Of a stretch of 40,813 bases of DNA, positions 16,497 through 28,590 are shown piece by piece. Both the position numbers and the translations under genes were made by a program. The stretch comes from Sphingomonas azotifigens NBRC 15497 (GTDB lineage Bacteria; Pseudomonadota; Alphaproteobacteria; Sphingomonadales; Sphingomonadaceae). The stretch covers positions 1-40,813 of the forward strand of contig NZ_BCTR01000061.1 of the NCBI RefSeq assembly GCF_002091475.1, in the 5' to 3' direction. Each line of letters opens with the position of its first letter. Position 1 is the stretch's first letter. The notes under the pieces are model-generated. The model had not been told where the DNA came from and made no database searches. It saw only the letters and a list, made by a program, of their open reading frames with translations.

Positions 16497-17561
16497 ATGC
16501 GCATCGCGCGTGCCGTTCGTTCAGATGCAGAAGGGGAGGGCGGCCGCGCGCTGTTCGAGCGTATCGGCGCCTTCCTCGCCGACCAGCGCCTGGCACCGAC
16601 GCCGACCAACTATGCCTTCGCGCATCGGCTGTTCACCGAAGCCGATGATGCGCTGGCGCGTGCGGTGGAGCTGATCACCGAGCGCGGCGTCCGCCTTACT
16701 TCGCGCGACATCCAGACCCTGACCGCCGACCACACGCCCGAAGACGACGCCCAGATCGCGCAGGCGGAGCTCAAGTCGCGGACCGAAGGCCTGGTTGCCC
16801 GCACGCAGATGCAGGTCGAAGGCTTTGCCGACATGGTAACGGCGATGCGCGCGGAGACCGCCGATTTCGGCCGCGACCTCGCCGCCAGCGCCGAAGCCAT
16901 GTCGAGCGGCAGCGACACGCCGCAGGCGACGGACGATATCGTCCGGATCACCGCCGGGATGCTCAATCGCATTCGCATCGCCGAGAAGAAGCTCGAGAGC
17001 AGCACGCGGGAAGCCAATGAGCTGCGCGAGAAACTGGAAGAGGCGCGCGACAATGCCCGCCGCGACCCGCTCACGCAGCTGCCCAATCGGCGCGCGTTCG
17101 AGGAAGCCTTCACCGCCCAGGAAGCGACGGGCGGCAGCATGTGCATCGCGGTCTGCGACATCGATCACTTCAAATCGGTGAACGACCGCTTCGGCCATGC
17201 CGTGGGCGACCGCGTCCTGCGCGTGATCGCCGACGCGCTCGCGCATTGCTGTCGCGGGCATCTCGTCACCCGCTATGGCGGCGAGGAATTCGCGATCCTG
17301 TTCACCAATGTGCCGCTCGACAAGGCGCACGCCGTGCTGGAGCATGCCCGCACTACCGTGCAGACCAAGCGCTACAAGCTGCGCGACAATGATGCGCCGC
17401 TGGGCGAGATCACCTTCTCGGCCGGCCTGACGCCGGTGGAAGCGGGCGAGATGCACCAGACCGCGTTCCACCGCGCCGACCGCTTGCTGTACCTTGCGAA
17501 GCATGAAGGGCGGAATCAGGTAAAAACCGGCAGCGCCAGCTACAGCGAATTTCGCCGCTGA
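16497..17561 (+). CDS. GGDEF-domain diguanylate cyclase
   Basis: The 354-residue cytoplasmic protein has an N-terminal helical domain (about residues 18-140), a coiled coil (about 160-190) and a full GGDEF domain beginning DPLTQLPNRRAFEEAF. It carries CDIDHFKSVNDRFGHAVGD and the active-site GGEEF at 261-265, so c-di-GMP synthesis from GTP is expected. The product-inhibition RxxD motif that should lie just before (residues 252-255) is absent: the sequence there is CCRGHLVTRYGGEEF. No transmembrane helix or receiver domain was seen. The input signal is unknown. The leader upstream is unusually structured. Confidence 0.92.
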   Translation: MRIARAVRSDAEGEGGRALFERIGAFLADQRLAPTPTNYAFAHRLFTEADDALARAVELITERGVRLTSRDIQTLTADHTPEDDAQIAQAELKSRTEGLVARTQMQVEGFADMVTAMRAETADFGRDLAASAEAMSSGSDTPQATDDIVRITAGMLNRIRIAEKKLESSTREANELREKLEEARDNARRDPLTQLPNRRAFEEAFTAQEATGGSMCIAVCDIDHFKSVNDRFGHAVGDRVLRVIADALAHCCRGHLVTRYGGEEFAILFTNVPLDKAHAVLEHARTTVQTKRYKLRDNDAPLGEITFSAGLTPVEAGEMHQTAFHRADRLLYLAKHEGRNQVKTGSASYSEFRR

Positions 17562-17572
17562 ATAGCAAAATG

Positions 17573-17589
17573 CGCCATCGCTTTTGGCG
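17573..17589. repeat. Short inverted repeat between the GGDEF gene and a sigma-54-like promoter
   Basis: CGCCA (17573-17577) and TGGCG (17585-17589) flank seven bases, starting 12 bp after the GGDEF gene stop. It could be a weak terminator or, being about 65-80 bp upstream of the sigma-54-like site, an enhancer half-site. The sequence alone does not decide. Confidence 0.35.
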
Positions 17590-17652
17590 AAATACGCCGC
17601 ATCTCGCGGCCAGAAGACAGCCCTCAATAGCGTTCTCAAACACTTAGCGAAC

Positions 17653-17668
17653 TTGGCACGCTCCCTGC
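17653..17668 (+). promoter_or_regulatory. Candidate sigma-54 (RpoN) promoter
   Basis: TTGGCACG-CTCC-CTGC at 17653-17668 matches the sigma-54 -24/-12 consensus TTGGCACG-N4-TTGC with one mismatch and has the strict GG-N10-GC spacing. The predicted start is near 17680, about 50 bp before the ATG of the first of two tiny membrane-protein genes. Confidence 0.6.
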
Positions 17669-17728
17669 GAAGAGGATGGTATCGGCGGCCGGATGGTCCG
17701 GCAGCCGGGACATCAGGGAGTTTCCACC

Positions 17729-17836
17729 ATGACCGCACGTTTCGTCTCGCTGCACCAGACCGTTGCCGTCAGCGCTGCCGTTCTGCTCACCGCCGCGCTC
17801 GTCCTGTTCTCCACGCCCGTGATCCCGGTCGCTTGA
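17729..17836 (+). CDS. 35-residue predicted membrane micro-protein
   Basis: The frame reads MTARFVSLHQTVAVSAAVLLTAALVLF and ends STPVIPVA. A single hydrophobic helix covers about residues 12-27, preceded by a short positively charged end. GGGAG at 17716-17720 lies 8 bases before the ATG, an excellent ribosome-binding site. It is downstream of a sigma-54-like promoter. No family is recognised. The call as a gene rests on the ribosome-binding site, the promoter and a similar small gene directly after it. Confidence 0.6.
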   Translation: MTARFVSLHQTVAVSAAVLLTAALVLFSTPVIPVA

Positions 17837-17865
17837 ACGTGCTCGCACAGATGGAGAAGATCAGC

Positions 17866-17961
17866 ATGGCCCGCAGCGTCCTGATCGGCATCGCGTCGTT
17901 CGGGCTCACCATGGCGGTGATCCTCGGCAGCGGCCTGCAGGGTTCCGGCCTTCTCGGCTGA
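17866..17961 (+). CDS. 31-residue predicted membrane micro-protein
   Basis: The frame reads MARSVLIGIASFGLTMAVIL and ends GSGLQGSGLLG, one hydrophobic helix after a basic start. GGAGAAG at 17853-17859 lies about 6 bases before this ATG, so it is preferred over the in-frame ATG at 17851, which has no such site. It follows the 35-residue gene by 29 bp and probably shares its transcript. Function unknown. Confidence 0.6.
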   Translation: MARSVLIGIASFGLTMAVILGSGLQGSGLLG

Positions 17962-17965
17962 CCCT

Positions 17966-17992
17966 GCCGGCCGCTCCGGCGGCCCCTTTCTC
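17966..17992 (+). terminator. Possible weak terminator after the micro-protein genes
   Basis: GCCGG-CCGCT-CCGGC (17966-17980) followed by GGCCCCTTTCTC. The stem is short and the T-run poor, so it is only suggestive. Confidence 0.3.
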
Positions 17993-17994
17993 CC

Positions 17995-18020
17995 GGAACT
18001 TGTGGCCCCAGCGCCCGGTT
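17995..18020 (+). promoter_or_regulatory. Candidate EcfG (general stress sigma) promoter of the SDR gene
   Basis: GGAAC at 17995-17999, 17 bases, then GGTT at 18017-18020, compared with the alphaproteobacterial EcfG consensus GGAAC-N16/17-CGTT (one mismatch). It lies about 40 bp before the SDR start codon. The product's resemblance to general-stress oxidoreductases fits. Confidence 0.4.
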
Positions 18021-18058
18021 CTTTCGGCACCCTCCCTAACGCCCCAGGAGCCGTGCCG

Positions 18059-18916
18059 ATGTCCGAAGACCATCTCATTGAACGAGTCCGCGAGGATGCG
18101 CTGCCCGGCGAGGAACGCGCTCTCGATCCCAAGCCGCAATGGCAGCCGCGCTTTCGCGGATCGGATCGGCTGAAGGACAAGGTGGCGATCGTCACCGGCG
18201 CCGATAGCGGGATCGGCCGCGCGGTCGCCGCGCTCTATGCCCGCGAAGGCGCCGATATCGCCATCGTCTATCTGAACGAGCACGCCGATGCGGAGGACAC
18301 TGCCGAGGCGGTGCGCGCCGAAGGCCGCCGCGCGATCACGATTGCCGGCGATGTCGGCGACAAGGGGTTCTGTGAGCAGGCGGTAGAACAGGTGATCGCC
18401 GAGTTTGGCCGCATCGATGTGCTGGTCAACAATGCCGGCGAGCAGCATCCGGACAAGGACATCACCGACATCACCGAGCAGCAGCTCCGGCGCACCTTCC
18501 AGACCAACATCTTCGGGATGTTCTTCCTGGTCCAGGCCGCCTCGCCGCACCTCAAGGAAGGCGCCGCGATCGTCAACTGCACCTCGGTGACGATGTACCA
18601 GGGCGAGCCCGAGCTGCTCGACTACAGCGCCACCAAGGGCGCCATCACCGCCTTCACCCGCAGCCTGTCGATGAACCTGATCGAGAAGGGCATCCGCGTG
18701 AACGCGGTGGCGCCAGGCCCGATCTGGACGCCGCTCAACCCCAGCGGCGGCGCGTCGCCGGAGAAGCTCGAGCATTTCGGCGAGGACGTGCCGATGGGTC
18801 GGCCGGGCCAGCCCAACGAAGTCGCCCCGGCCTTCCTGTTCCTCGCCTGCGAGGATTCGAGCTACATGTCCGGCCAGGTGCTCCACCCCAACGGCGGCAC
18901 CGTCGTCAACGGCTGA
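18059..18916 (+). CDS. SDR-family oxidoreductase, general-stress (YdaD/YghA) type
   Basis: The 285-residue NAD(P)-dependent short-chain dehydrogenase has a ~40-residue N-terminal extension typical of the YdaD/YghA subgroup (PGEERALDPKPQWQPRF), then the cofactor motif TGADSGIGRAVA, NNAGEQ, catalytic Ser in NCTSVTMYQG, and Tyr/Lys in YSATKGAI. The C-terminus GQVLHPNGGTVVNG is also typical. The substrate is unknown. The start is ATG 18059 with AGGAG 8 bases upstream; an earlier in-frame start is unsupported. An EcfG-like promoter and a strong terminator frame the gene. Confidence 0.92.
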   Translation: MSEDHLIERVREDALPGEERALDPKPQWQPRFRGSDRLKDKVAIVTGADSGIGRAVAALYAREGADIAIVYLNEHADAEDTAEAVRAEGRRAITIAGDVGDKGFCEQAVEQVIAEFGRIDVLVNNAGEQHPDKDITDITEQQLRRTFQTNIFGMFFLVQAASPHLKEGAAIVNCTSVTMYQGEPELLDYSATKGAITAFTRSLSMNLIEKGIRVNAVAPGPIWTPLNPSGGASPEKLEHFGEDVPMGRPGQPNEVAPAFLFLACEDSSYMSGQVLHPNGGTVVNG

Positions 18917-18923
18917 ACGCGCG

Positions 18924-18951
18924 CCGCGCCGGTCTCACACCGGCGCGGTTT
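18924..18951 (+). terminator. Strong palindromic terminator of the SDR gene
   Basis: CCGCGCCGGT (18924-18933) pairs perfectly with ACCGGCGCGG (18939-18948) around CTCAC, followed by TTT. It overlaps the last codon region and stop of the convergent PEBP-family gene. Confidence 0.65.
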
Positions 18952-19549
18952 CGCCCACCAGCCCCGTGGGCGCTTCCTCGCCGCGCGAATAGACGCCGGT
19001 AAGCAGCCCGGCGGCGAGCACATGTCCCGCCATCGCCTTGACCAGCGCGCTGCGGCCGGGATTGTCGCCGATCGCGCAGCCGCCGCCGAGCGCGAACAGC
19101 TGGAAGGCATAATTGTGCGGGCCGTGGCCGGTCGGTGGATCGGGCGGCAGCCAGCCCTCGCCGAGATAGCTGTTGCGGCCGACATCCTTGCCCTCGGCAT
19201 CGCCCGCGCCGTCCGCACGGATCGCACCTTCCTTGAGGTCGCCGTCGGCCGGCAGCCCCCAGACGACGGCATGCACCAGCGGCTGCGGCGCGGGTGCATC
19301 CGGATCCTCGACGATCAGCGCCAGGCATTCGGTGCCTTCGGGCACCCCCGTCCAGAACAAGGGCGGCGAGACGCCTTCGCCGTCCGCGGTGAAGCGCTCG
19401 GGGAGGCGGCCCCCGTTCGCAAAGGCGGGGCTAGCAAGGTGCAGCACCTCGAAGCTGCCGAGTTCGGGCTGGACGATCGCCAGCTTGTTGGCACCCGCGC
19501 GCAGGCCCTTCAGCGCGCTTCCCAGCCAGTGGGGTACATGTTCGAGCAT
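18935..19549 (-). CDS. PEBP-family protein (YbhB/YbcL type)
   Basis: The 204-residue protein has the phosphatidylethanolamine-binding-protein fold signature: GRLPERFTADGEGVSPPLFW, then LALIVEDPDAPAPQPLVHAV, and the family's GHGPHNYAFQLFAL. The bacterial role of these proteins is not established. The start is the ATG at 19547-19549 with GGGAGAGAG just upstream on the minus strand. No clear signal peptide. It lies 56 bp downstream of the glutathione-transferase gene on the same strand and may be co-transcribed. Confidence 0.9.
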   Translation of the reverse strand: MLEHVPHWLGSALKGLRAGANKLAIVQPELGSFEVLHLASPAFANGGRLPERFTADGEGVSPPLFWTGVPEGTECLALIVEDPDAPAPQPLVHAVVWGLPADGDLKEGAIRADGAGDAEGKDVGRNSYLGEGWLPPDPPTGHGPHNYAFQLFALGGGCAIGDNPGRSALVKAMAGHVLAAGLLTGVYSRGEEAPTGLVGETAPV

Positions 19550-19605
19550 CGCGGACTCTCTCCCGTTTGACAGCCAAACGCGCCGCGCCCCGCGATTATC
19601 CCGCC

Positions 19606-20277
19606 TTAGAGGTCCAGCTTCTCGTAATCGGCCGGCGGCGTGATTCCCTCCATCCGCTCGGCGAGCAGCTGGCGGAAGCTCGGGCGGCTCTTCATCCCGA
19701 TATACCAGCGCTTGGCGAGTTCGTGGCTCTTCCAGTCGATGCCGCCCAGATAGTCGGCGACCGAAATCTGCGCCGCCGCGGTGATATCGGCAAGGCTCAT
19801 CGTGGCACCCGCCAGCCAGGTGCGGTGATCGAGCAGGTAATCGATATAGTCGAGATGGCCAACCGCGGCCTTCATCGCGTCGCGCAGCACCTTGGCGTCG
19901 GGCGGCTGGCGATAGACGATGCGCTTGATCATCCGCTCGTGGAGCAGCGGCGCGGTGATATCGCTGTAGAAGTTGTTGTCGAACCACACCACCAGGCGGC
20001 GAATCTCGGCGCGGTCGACCGCCGAGCCGTTGAGCAGCGCGTTCTTGGTCACCGTCTCCTCGAAAAACTCGCAGATCACGGTGGAGTCGATGAGGGTCAC
20101 GTGGCGCTCGGCATCGATCATCACCGGGGTCTGGCCGGTGGGATTGAGATCGAGAAACTCGTCGCGCCGCTGCCACGGCGATTCGCGCACCGGCTCATAG
20201 GCGATGCCCTTCTCGCCGAGCAGGAGCCGGACCTTGCGCGAAAAGGGACAGAGCGGGAATTGAAGGAGCTGCCACAT
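19606..20277 (-). CDS. Glutathione S-transferase family protein
   Basis: The protein has the thioredoxin-like GST N-domain (QFPLCPFSRKVRLLLGEKGI, Cys in the CPFS position; NPTGQTPVMID; DSTVICEFFEE) and an all-helical C-domain (SLADITAAAQISVADYLGG). It probably conjugates or reduces electrophiles with glutathione; the substrate is unknown. ATG 20277 (223 residues, starting MWQLLQF) fits family N-termini; in-frame ATG 20289 would add four residues. Neither has a clear ribosome-binding site. It is divergent from vapBC. Confidence 0.88.
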   Translation of the reverse strand: MWQLLQFPLCPFSRKVRLLLGEKGIAYEPVRESPWQRRDEFLDLNPTGQTPVMIDAERHVTLIDSTVICEFFEETVTKNALLNGSAVDRAEIRRLVVWFDNNFYSDITAPLLHERMIKRIVYRQPPDAKVLRDAMKAAVGHLDYIDYLLDHRTWLAGATMSLADITAAAQISVADYLGGIDWKSHELAKRWYIGMKSRPSFRQLLAERMEGITPPADYEKLDL

Positions 20278-20319
20278 GGGGAAAGCCATAAGCAGCCGAA
20301 ATGGGCCGGGGAAGACTCG

Positions 20320-20364
20320 TTGTAGCGCCGTCCGCATTTCTATATTTTAAGCGGCATTCTAGAA
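20320..20364 (+). promoter_or_regulatory. Probable vapBC promoter and operator
   Basis: TTGTAG (20320-20325) and TATTTT (20343-20348) are 17 bp apart. A perfect palindrome TTCTAGAA (20357-20364) lies between this and the ribosome-binding GGAG (20366-20369), where a VapB or VapBC autorepressor could bind. Confidence 0.5.
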
Positions 20365-20376
20365 CGGAGCCGCACC

Positions 20377-20649
20377 ATGGCGCTCAGCATCAAGGACGAA
20401 GAGACCGACCGGCTGGTCCGCCGCTACGCGCGCACCAAGGGAGTGAGCTACACCACCGCGATCAAGCTGGCGGTGAGCGATGCCCTGCGCCGCAGTGGCG
20501 AGCCGGTCGCCGATCCGGATGTGGAGCAGCGCCTCGTCGACTATCGCGCCGTGGCCCGAGAGGTGCGCCAGGCCTATGCCGCGATGCCGACGCTCGATCC
20601 TCGTGATCCCGACGCGATGCTGTACGACAAGGACGGCCTGCCCAAGTGA
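20377..20649 (+). CDS. vapB: Antitoxin VapB-like (ribbon-helix-helix type)
   Basis: This 90-residue protein begins MALSIKDEETDRLVRRYART, the N-terminal pattern of the Rv0623/VapB-type transcription-factor antitoxins. The C-terminal half is acidic and probably wraps the toxin (ending DPRDPDAMLYDKDGLPK). It should neutralise the downstream VapC and autorepress the operon. Its stop TGA overlaps the toxin's GTG start (GTGA). Confidence 0.92.
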   Translation: MALSIKDEETDRLVRRYARTKGVSYTTAIKLAVSDALRRSGEPVADPDVEQRLVDYRAVAREVRQAYAAMPTLDPRDPDAMLYDKDGLPK

Positions 20650-21035
20650 TCGCGGTCGATACCTCGGCGCTGATGGCCATCCTGCAGGACGAAGCCGAAG
20701 CCGAGACATTCCTCCGCGCCATCGCCACGCCGGATCGCGTGCTGCTCGGCGCGCCGACCGCGTTCGAGTTTCGGCTGGTGGTGCTGCGGCAGAAAGGGCC
20801 GAGCTTCCTGCCGGCCACCGAACGGCTGCTGCGCTTGCCGACGATCGAGATCGTACCCTGGACCGAAGACCATGGACGGATCGCGATCGAGGCGCTGACC
20901 CGCTTCGGCGGCCGCCCCGCCCGGCTCAACTATGGCGACTGCATGGCCTATGCGGTCGCGGCGCTCGCGGACTGCCCGCTGCTCTTCAAGGGCGACGACT
21001 TCCGCCACACGGACGTCGTCGCCGCCCTCGATTGA
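20646..21035 (+). CDS. vapC: VapC-family PIN-domain ribonuclease toxin
   Basis: A 129-residue PIN-domain protein starting at GTG 20646. All four acidic metal-binding positions are visible: Asp5 (VDTSALMAIL), Glu41 (TAFEFRLVV), Asp98 (NYGDCMAYAVA) and Asp117 (KGDDFRHTD). Such toxins cleave tRNA or rRNA when freed from VapB. The intact residues suggest an active toxin. It ends 4 bp from the convergent gltB stop, so no room exists for a separate terminator. Confidence 0.95.
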   Translation: MIAVDTSALMAILQDEAEAETFLRAIATPDRVLLGAPTAFEFRLVVLRQKGPSFLPATERLLRLPTIEIVPWTEDHGRIAIEALTRFGGRPARLNYGDCMAYAVAALADCPLLFKGDDFRHTDVVAALD

Positions 21036-21039
21036 GCGC

Positions 21040-25556
<4,517 letters not shown>

Positions 25557-25557
<1 letters not shown>

Positions 25558-26135
25558 CACTTCTTGTCCTGTTCTGCGGCGAGCTTCGCCACCATCGCCT
25601 GCGCGCGCTCCATCGTGCCGCGGATCGACTGCTCCATCACCGCGCGCTGCGTGGCGAGCACGTCGGGGTCCGCCATGATCGTCGGCGCCTGTTCGGCGTA
25701 GAGCTTGCCCGAAGGGGTATCGAAAAAGGCGCTGACGTCGTGCATCTGCGCGACGGTAAAGCGCCGTGCATAGCCGCGCGCGATCGCGTCCAGCATCGTC
25801 GGCATCGCCTGCTTGGTAAGCGCGATCGAGTGCTTGAGTTCGTCGTCGACGAACGCGTTGAGCACCGCCTTGGCCTGCGGATTCTTGGCGAAGGCCGCCT
25901 GCAGCTGCGGCGACTGCGCCATCGCGTTGCGGAGGTTTTCCATCATCGGCCGCATCATCTGATCGATCATCGCGTCGATCCGCTCGGGCGGCGTGATCTT
26001 GGCGAGCAGCGCCCTGGCGGCGGCGAGCCGGGCGGGATCGGGCGCCGCAGCTGCCGCTGCCACGGGCGCCGTCTGCGCGGCGGCGCAGACCGGCGACGCG
26101 ATTGCGAGCAGCAGTGCGGGGGCGAGCATCTTCAT
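25557..26135 (-). CDS. DUF2059-family exported protein between gltD and gltB
   Basis: The 192-residue protein has a signal peptide (MKMLAPALLLAIASPVCAAA) and a helical DUF2059 domain (MIDQMMRPMMENLRNAMAQ; RRFTVAQMHDVSAFFDTPSGKLYAEQAPTI split by a short turn). Function unknown; members are exported to the periplasm. The ATG overlaps the gltD stop by four bases and its stop overlaps the gltB start by one, so it is translated as part of the glutamate synthase operon although GltB and GltD are cytoplasmic. Confidence 0.88.
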
Positions 26136-27592
26136 GCGACGCTCGCTTCGCGTGCGGCTGCGACCGGCGCCTTTGCCCGCGCCTTCATCCACTTGTGCAT
26201 GTGTGCCGCCACGTCGCGGCCGTCGCGGATCGCCCACACCACCAGGCTGGCGCCGCGGACGATGTCGCCGGCGGCAAACACGCCGTCCATGCTGGTCATC
26301 ATCGTCTTGCCGTCGGTGCGGAGCGTGCCCCAGCGGGTGACGCCCAGTTCCTCGGCGCCGAACAGCTTGGGCAGATCCTCGGGCTCGAAGCCCAGCGCCT
26401 TGATGACGAGATCGGCGGGCATCTGCAGCGCCCCGCCCGGATCGACCTCCGGCGCGCGGCGACCGGACGCATCCGGTGCGCCGAGGCGCATCTTGGAGGC
26501 GCGCACGCCGGTCACCTGCTCGGTGCCTTCGAACGCCTCCGGCGCGGAGAGCCAGACGAACTCGACGCCCTCTTCCTCGGCATTGGCGACCTCGCGCTGC
26601 GAGCCCGGCATGTTCGCCCGGTCGCGACGGTAGAGGCACTTCACCGAAGCCGCGCCCTGGCGGATCGCAGTGCGCACGCAGTCCATCGCGGTATCGCCGC
26701 CGCCGACGACCACGACATGCTTGCCGAGCGCGTTGAGGCTGCCATCGTCATAGGCCGGCACCACATCGCCGAAATTCTTGCGGTTCGACGCGGTGAGGTA
26801 GTCGAGCGCGTCGACCACGCCCTTGGCACCGACGCCGGGCGCCTTGATCGCGCGCGCCTTGTAGACGCCGGTCGCGACCAGGATCGAATCGTGGCGCTGG
26901 CGCAGCTCGCCGAGGCTCGCGTCGCGGCCGACCTCGAAATTGCGGTGGAAGACGATGCCGCCCTCCTCCAACCGCTGGACCCGGCGCATCACCACATCCT
27001 TCTCCAGCTTGAAGCCGGGGATGCCGTAGGTGAGCAGCCCGCCCGACCGGTCATACCGGTCATAGACGTGCACGGCATAGCCATAGCCGCGCAGATATTC
27101 GGCGGCAGCGAGGCCCGCAGGGCCTGCGCCGATGATGCCGACCGACTGGCCGCGGTCGCGCCCGACCTGCACCGGCTCCACCCAGCCCTCGGCCCAGGCG
27201 GTATCGGTGATGAACTTCTCGACCGAACCGATCGTCACCGCGCCATGGCCCGAGAATTCGATCACGCAATTGCCTTCGCACAGCCGGTCCTGCGGGCAGA
27301 TGCGGCCGCAGATCTCGGGCATGGTCGAGGTGCTGTTGGAGAGCTGGTACGCCTCCTGCAGCCGGCCCTCGGCGGTCAGGCGCAGCCAGTCCGGGATATG
27401 ATTGTGCAGCGGGCAGTGCACCGAGCAATAGGGCACGCCGCACTGGCTGCAGCGGCCCGCCTGCGCTTCCGCCTCGGGCACCGCATAGCGTTCCGCAATC
27501 TCGCGAAAGTCTTCCGCGCGCAGCTCGGCGGGGCGCTTGGCCGGATACGCCTGCGGGCGTCCGACGAATTTGAGCATGGGATCGTCAGCCAT
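26132..27592 (-). CDS. gltD: Glutamate synthase, small subunit
   Basis: The 486-residue flavoprotein passes electrons from NADPH to GltB. The N-terminal 4Fe-4S region has CSQCGVPYCSVHCPLHN and CGRICPQDRLCEGNCV; two Rossmann motifs follow for FAD (GIIGAGPAGLAAAEYLRG) and NADPH (VVVGGGDTAMDC). GDIVRGASLVVWAIRDGR near the end is typical. A purine-rich GGGGGAG precedes the ATG. It is the first gene of the gltD-DUF2059-gltB unit; the 123-bp gap to uppP must hold its promoter, but no convincing promoter was identified. Confidence 0.97.
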   Translation of the reverse strand: MADDPMLKFVGRPQAYPAKRPAELRAEDFREIAERYAVPEAEAQAGRCSQCGVPYCSVHCPLHNHIPDWLRLTAEGRLQEAYQLSNSTSTMPEICGRICPQDRLCEGNCVIEFSGHGAVTIGSVEKFITDTAWAEGWVEPVQVGRDRGQSVGIIGAGPAGLAAAEYLRGYGYAVHVYDRYDRSGGLLTYGIPGFKLEKDVVMRRVQRLEEGGIVFHRNFEVGRDASLGELRQRHDSILVATGVYKARAIKAPGVGAKGVVDALDYLTASNRKNFGDVVPAYDDGSLNALGKHVVVVGGGDTAMDCVRTAIRQGAASVKCLYRRDRANMPGSQREVANAEEEGVEFVWLSAPEAFEGTEQVTGVRASKMRLGAPDASGRRAPEVDPGGALQMPADLVIKALGFEPEDLPKLFGAEELGVTRWGTLRTDGKTMMTSMDGVFAAGDIVRGASLVVWAIRDGRDVAAHMHKWMKARAKAPVAAAREASVA

Positions 27593-27715
27593 GCCGCTCC
27601 CCCTACAGGAGAGCGGCAGCGCAATAAAGACAGTATTGCTTACCTATATGGGTTCAGAACCTCTATTTTCGCCCTTTGAGGACAAAAATCTACGCTGAGA
27701 ACGGCCGAAACGGCC

Positions 27716-28522
27716 CTATCGCATGGACAGCCAAATCAGCGCAGCAGTTCCCGCAACAATACGATAGAGGGCGAAGGGGGTGAAACCATGCTTGCTCACG
27801 ATTCCTACGAACCACTTGATCACCGCGAGCGCGACGACGAACGCGACAACGAAGCCGACGCCGATCTCGCCCCAGCCGACGCCGCTGGTCACCAGCATCT
27901 CGCGATTCTTGACCAATTCCAGCACGGTCGCGCCGAGCATCGTCGGGATGGCGAGGAAGAAGCTGAACTCGGCCGCGGTGCGCCGCTCGACGCCCAGCGA
28001 CAGCGCGCCCATGATCGTCGCGCCCGAGCGGCTGACACCCGGCACCATCGCCAGGCACTGGACGAAGCCGATGCCGATCACGCGCACCACCGGAATTTCG
28101 GCGATGCCGTGGATCGTCGCCGACTTCACCGCGCGTTCGATCAGCAGGATCGCGACACCGCCGACGATCAGCGCCCAGGCGACTACCTTGGGCGCGCCGA
28201 GCAGCGCCTCGATATGCTTGTGGAGCGCCAGCCCGATCACCGCGGCGGGAAGGAAGGCAAGCAGCAGGTTGCGCACGAACCGGATCGACACCGGGTTCAG
28301 CTTGATCAGCCCGTCGAGCACCGCCCAGAAGGTGCGCCAGTAGAGCACCACCACCGCCAGGATCGCGCCCAGCTGGATGACGACGTTGAACATCGCCCAG
28401 CGTGCCGAATCATAGCCCATCAGCTCGCTGGCGAGGATCAGGTGGCCGGTCGAGGAGACCGGTAGAAATTCGGTAACGCCTTCGACGATGCCGAGCAGGA
28501 TCGCCACCAGCAGCGTGGTCAT
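27716..28522 (-). CDS. uppP: Undecaprenyl-diphosphatase (BacA/UppP)
   Basis: A 268-residue polytopic inner-membrane protein that regenerates the undecaprenyl phosphate carrier for cell-wall synthesis and can confer bacitracin tolerance. Both signature motifs are present: EGVTEFLPVSSTGHLIL (about residues 14-30) and PGVSRSGATI. AAGGA lies upstream of the ATG. A short GGCCG/CGGCC hairpin (27703-27715) follows the stop on this strand. Confidence 0.97.
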   Translation of the reverse strand: MTTLLVAILLGIVEGVTEFLPVSSTGHLILASELMGYDSARWAMFNVVIQLGAILAVVVLYWRTFWAVLDGLIKLNPVSIRFVRNLLLAFLPAAVIGLALHKHIEALLGAPKVVAWALIVGGVAILLIERAVKSATIHGIAEIPVVRVIGIGFVQCLAMVPGVSRSGATIMGALSLGVERRTAAEFSFFLAIPTMLGATVLELVKNREMLVTSGVGWGEIGVGFVVAFVVALAVIKWFVGIVSKHGFTPFALYRIVAGTAALIWLSMR

Positions 28523-28539
28523 GGGCAGGGTCCTTCAAA

Positions 28540-28558
28540 GGGTCGCACCGGGCGACCC
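28540..28558 (-). terminator. Small hairpin between the NDUFA9-like gene and uppP
   Basis: GGGTCG and CGACCC (6-bp stem, 7-base loop) are followed on the minus strand by TTTG and then the uppP ribosome-binding site. It may weaken read-through or act as an attenuator; the T-run is short. Confidence 0.35.
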
Positions 28559-28590
28559 CCGCGAGGCGCCGCCCGGCAGGGGAAACGGGA

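Noticed and set aside
17584..17961. Single 125-residue frame reading through both micro-protein genes
   Set aside because: Its first two thirds lack a ribosome-binding site and look non-coding; only the last 31 codons, with a good site, are supported.
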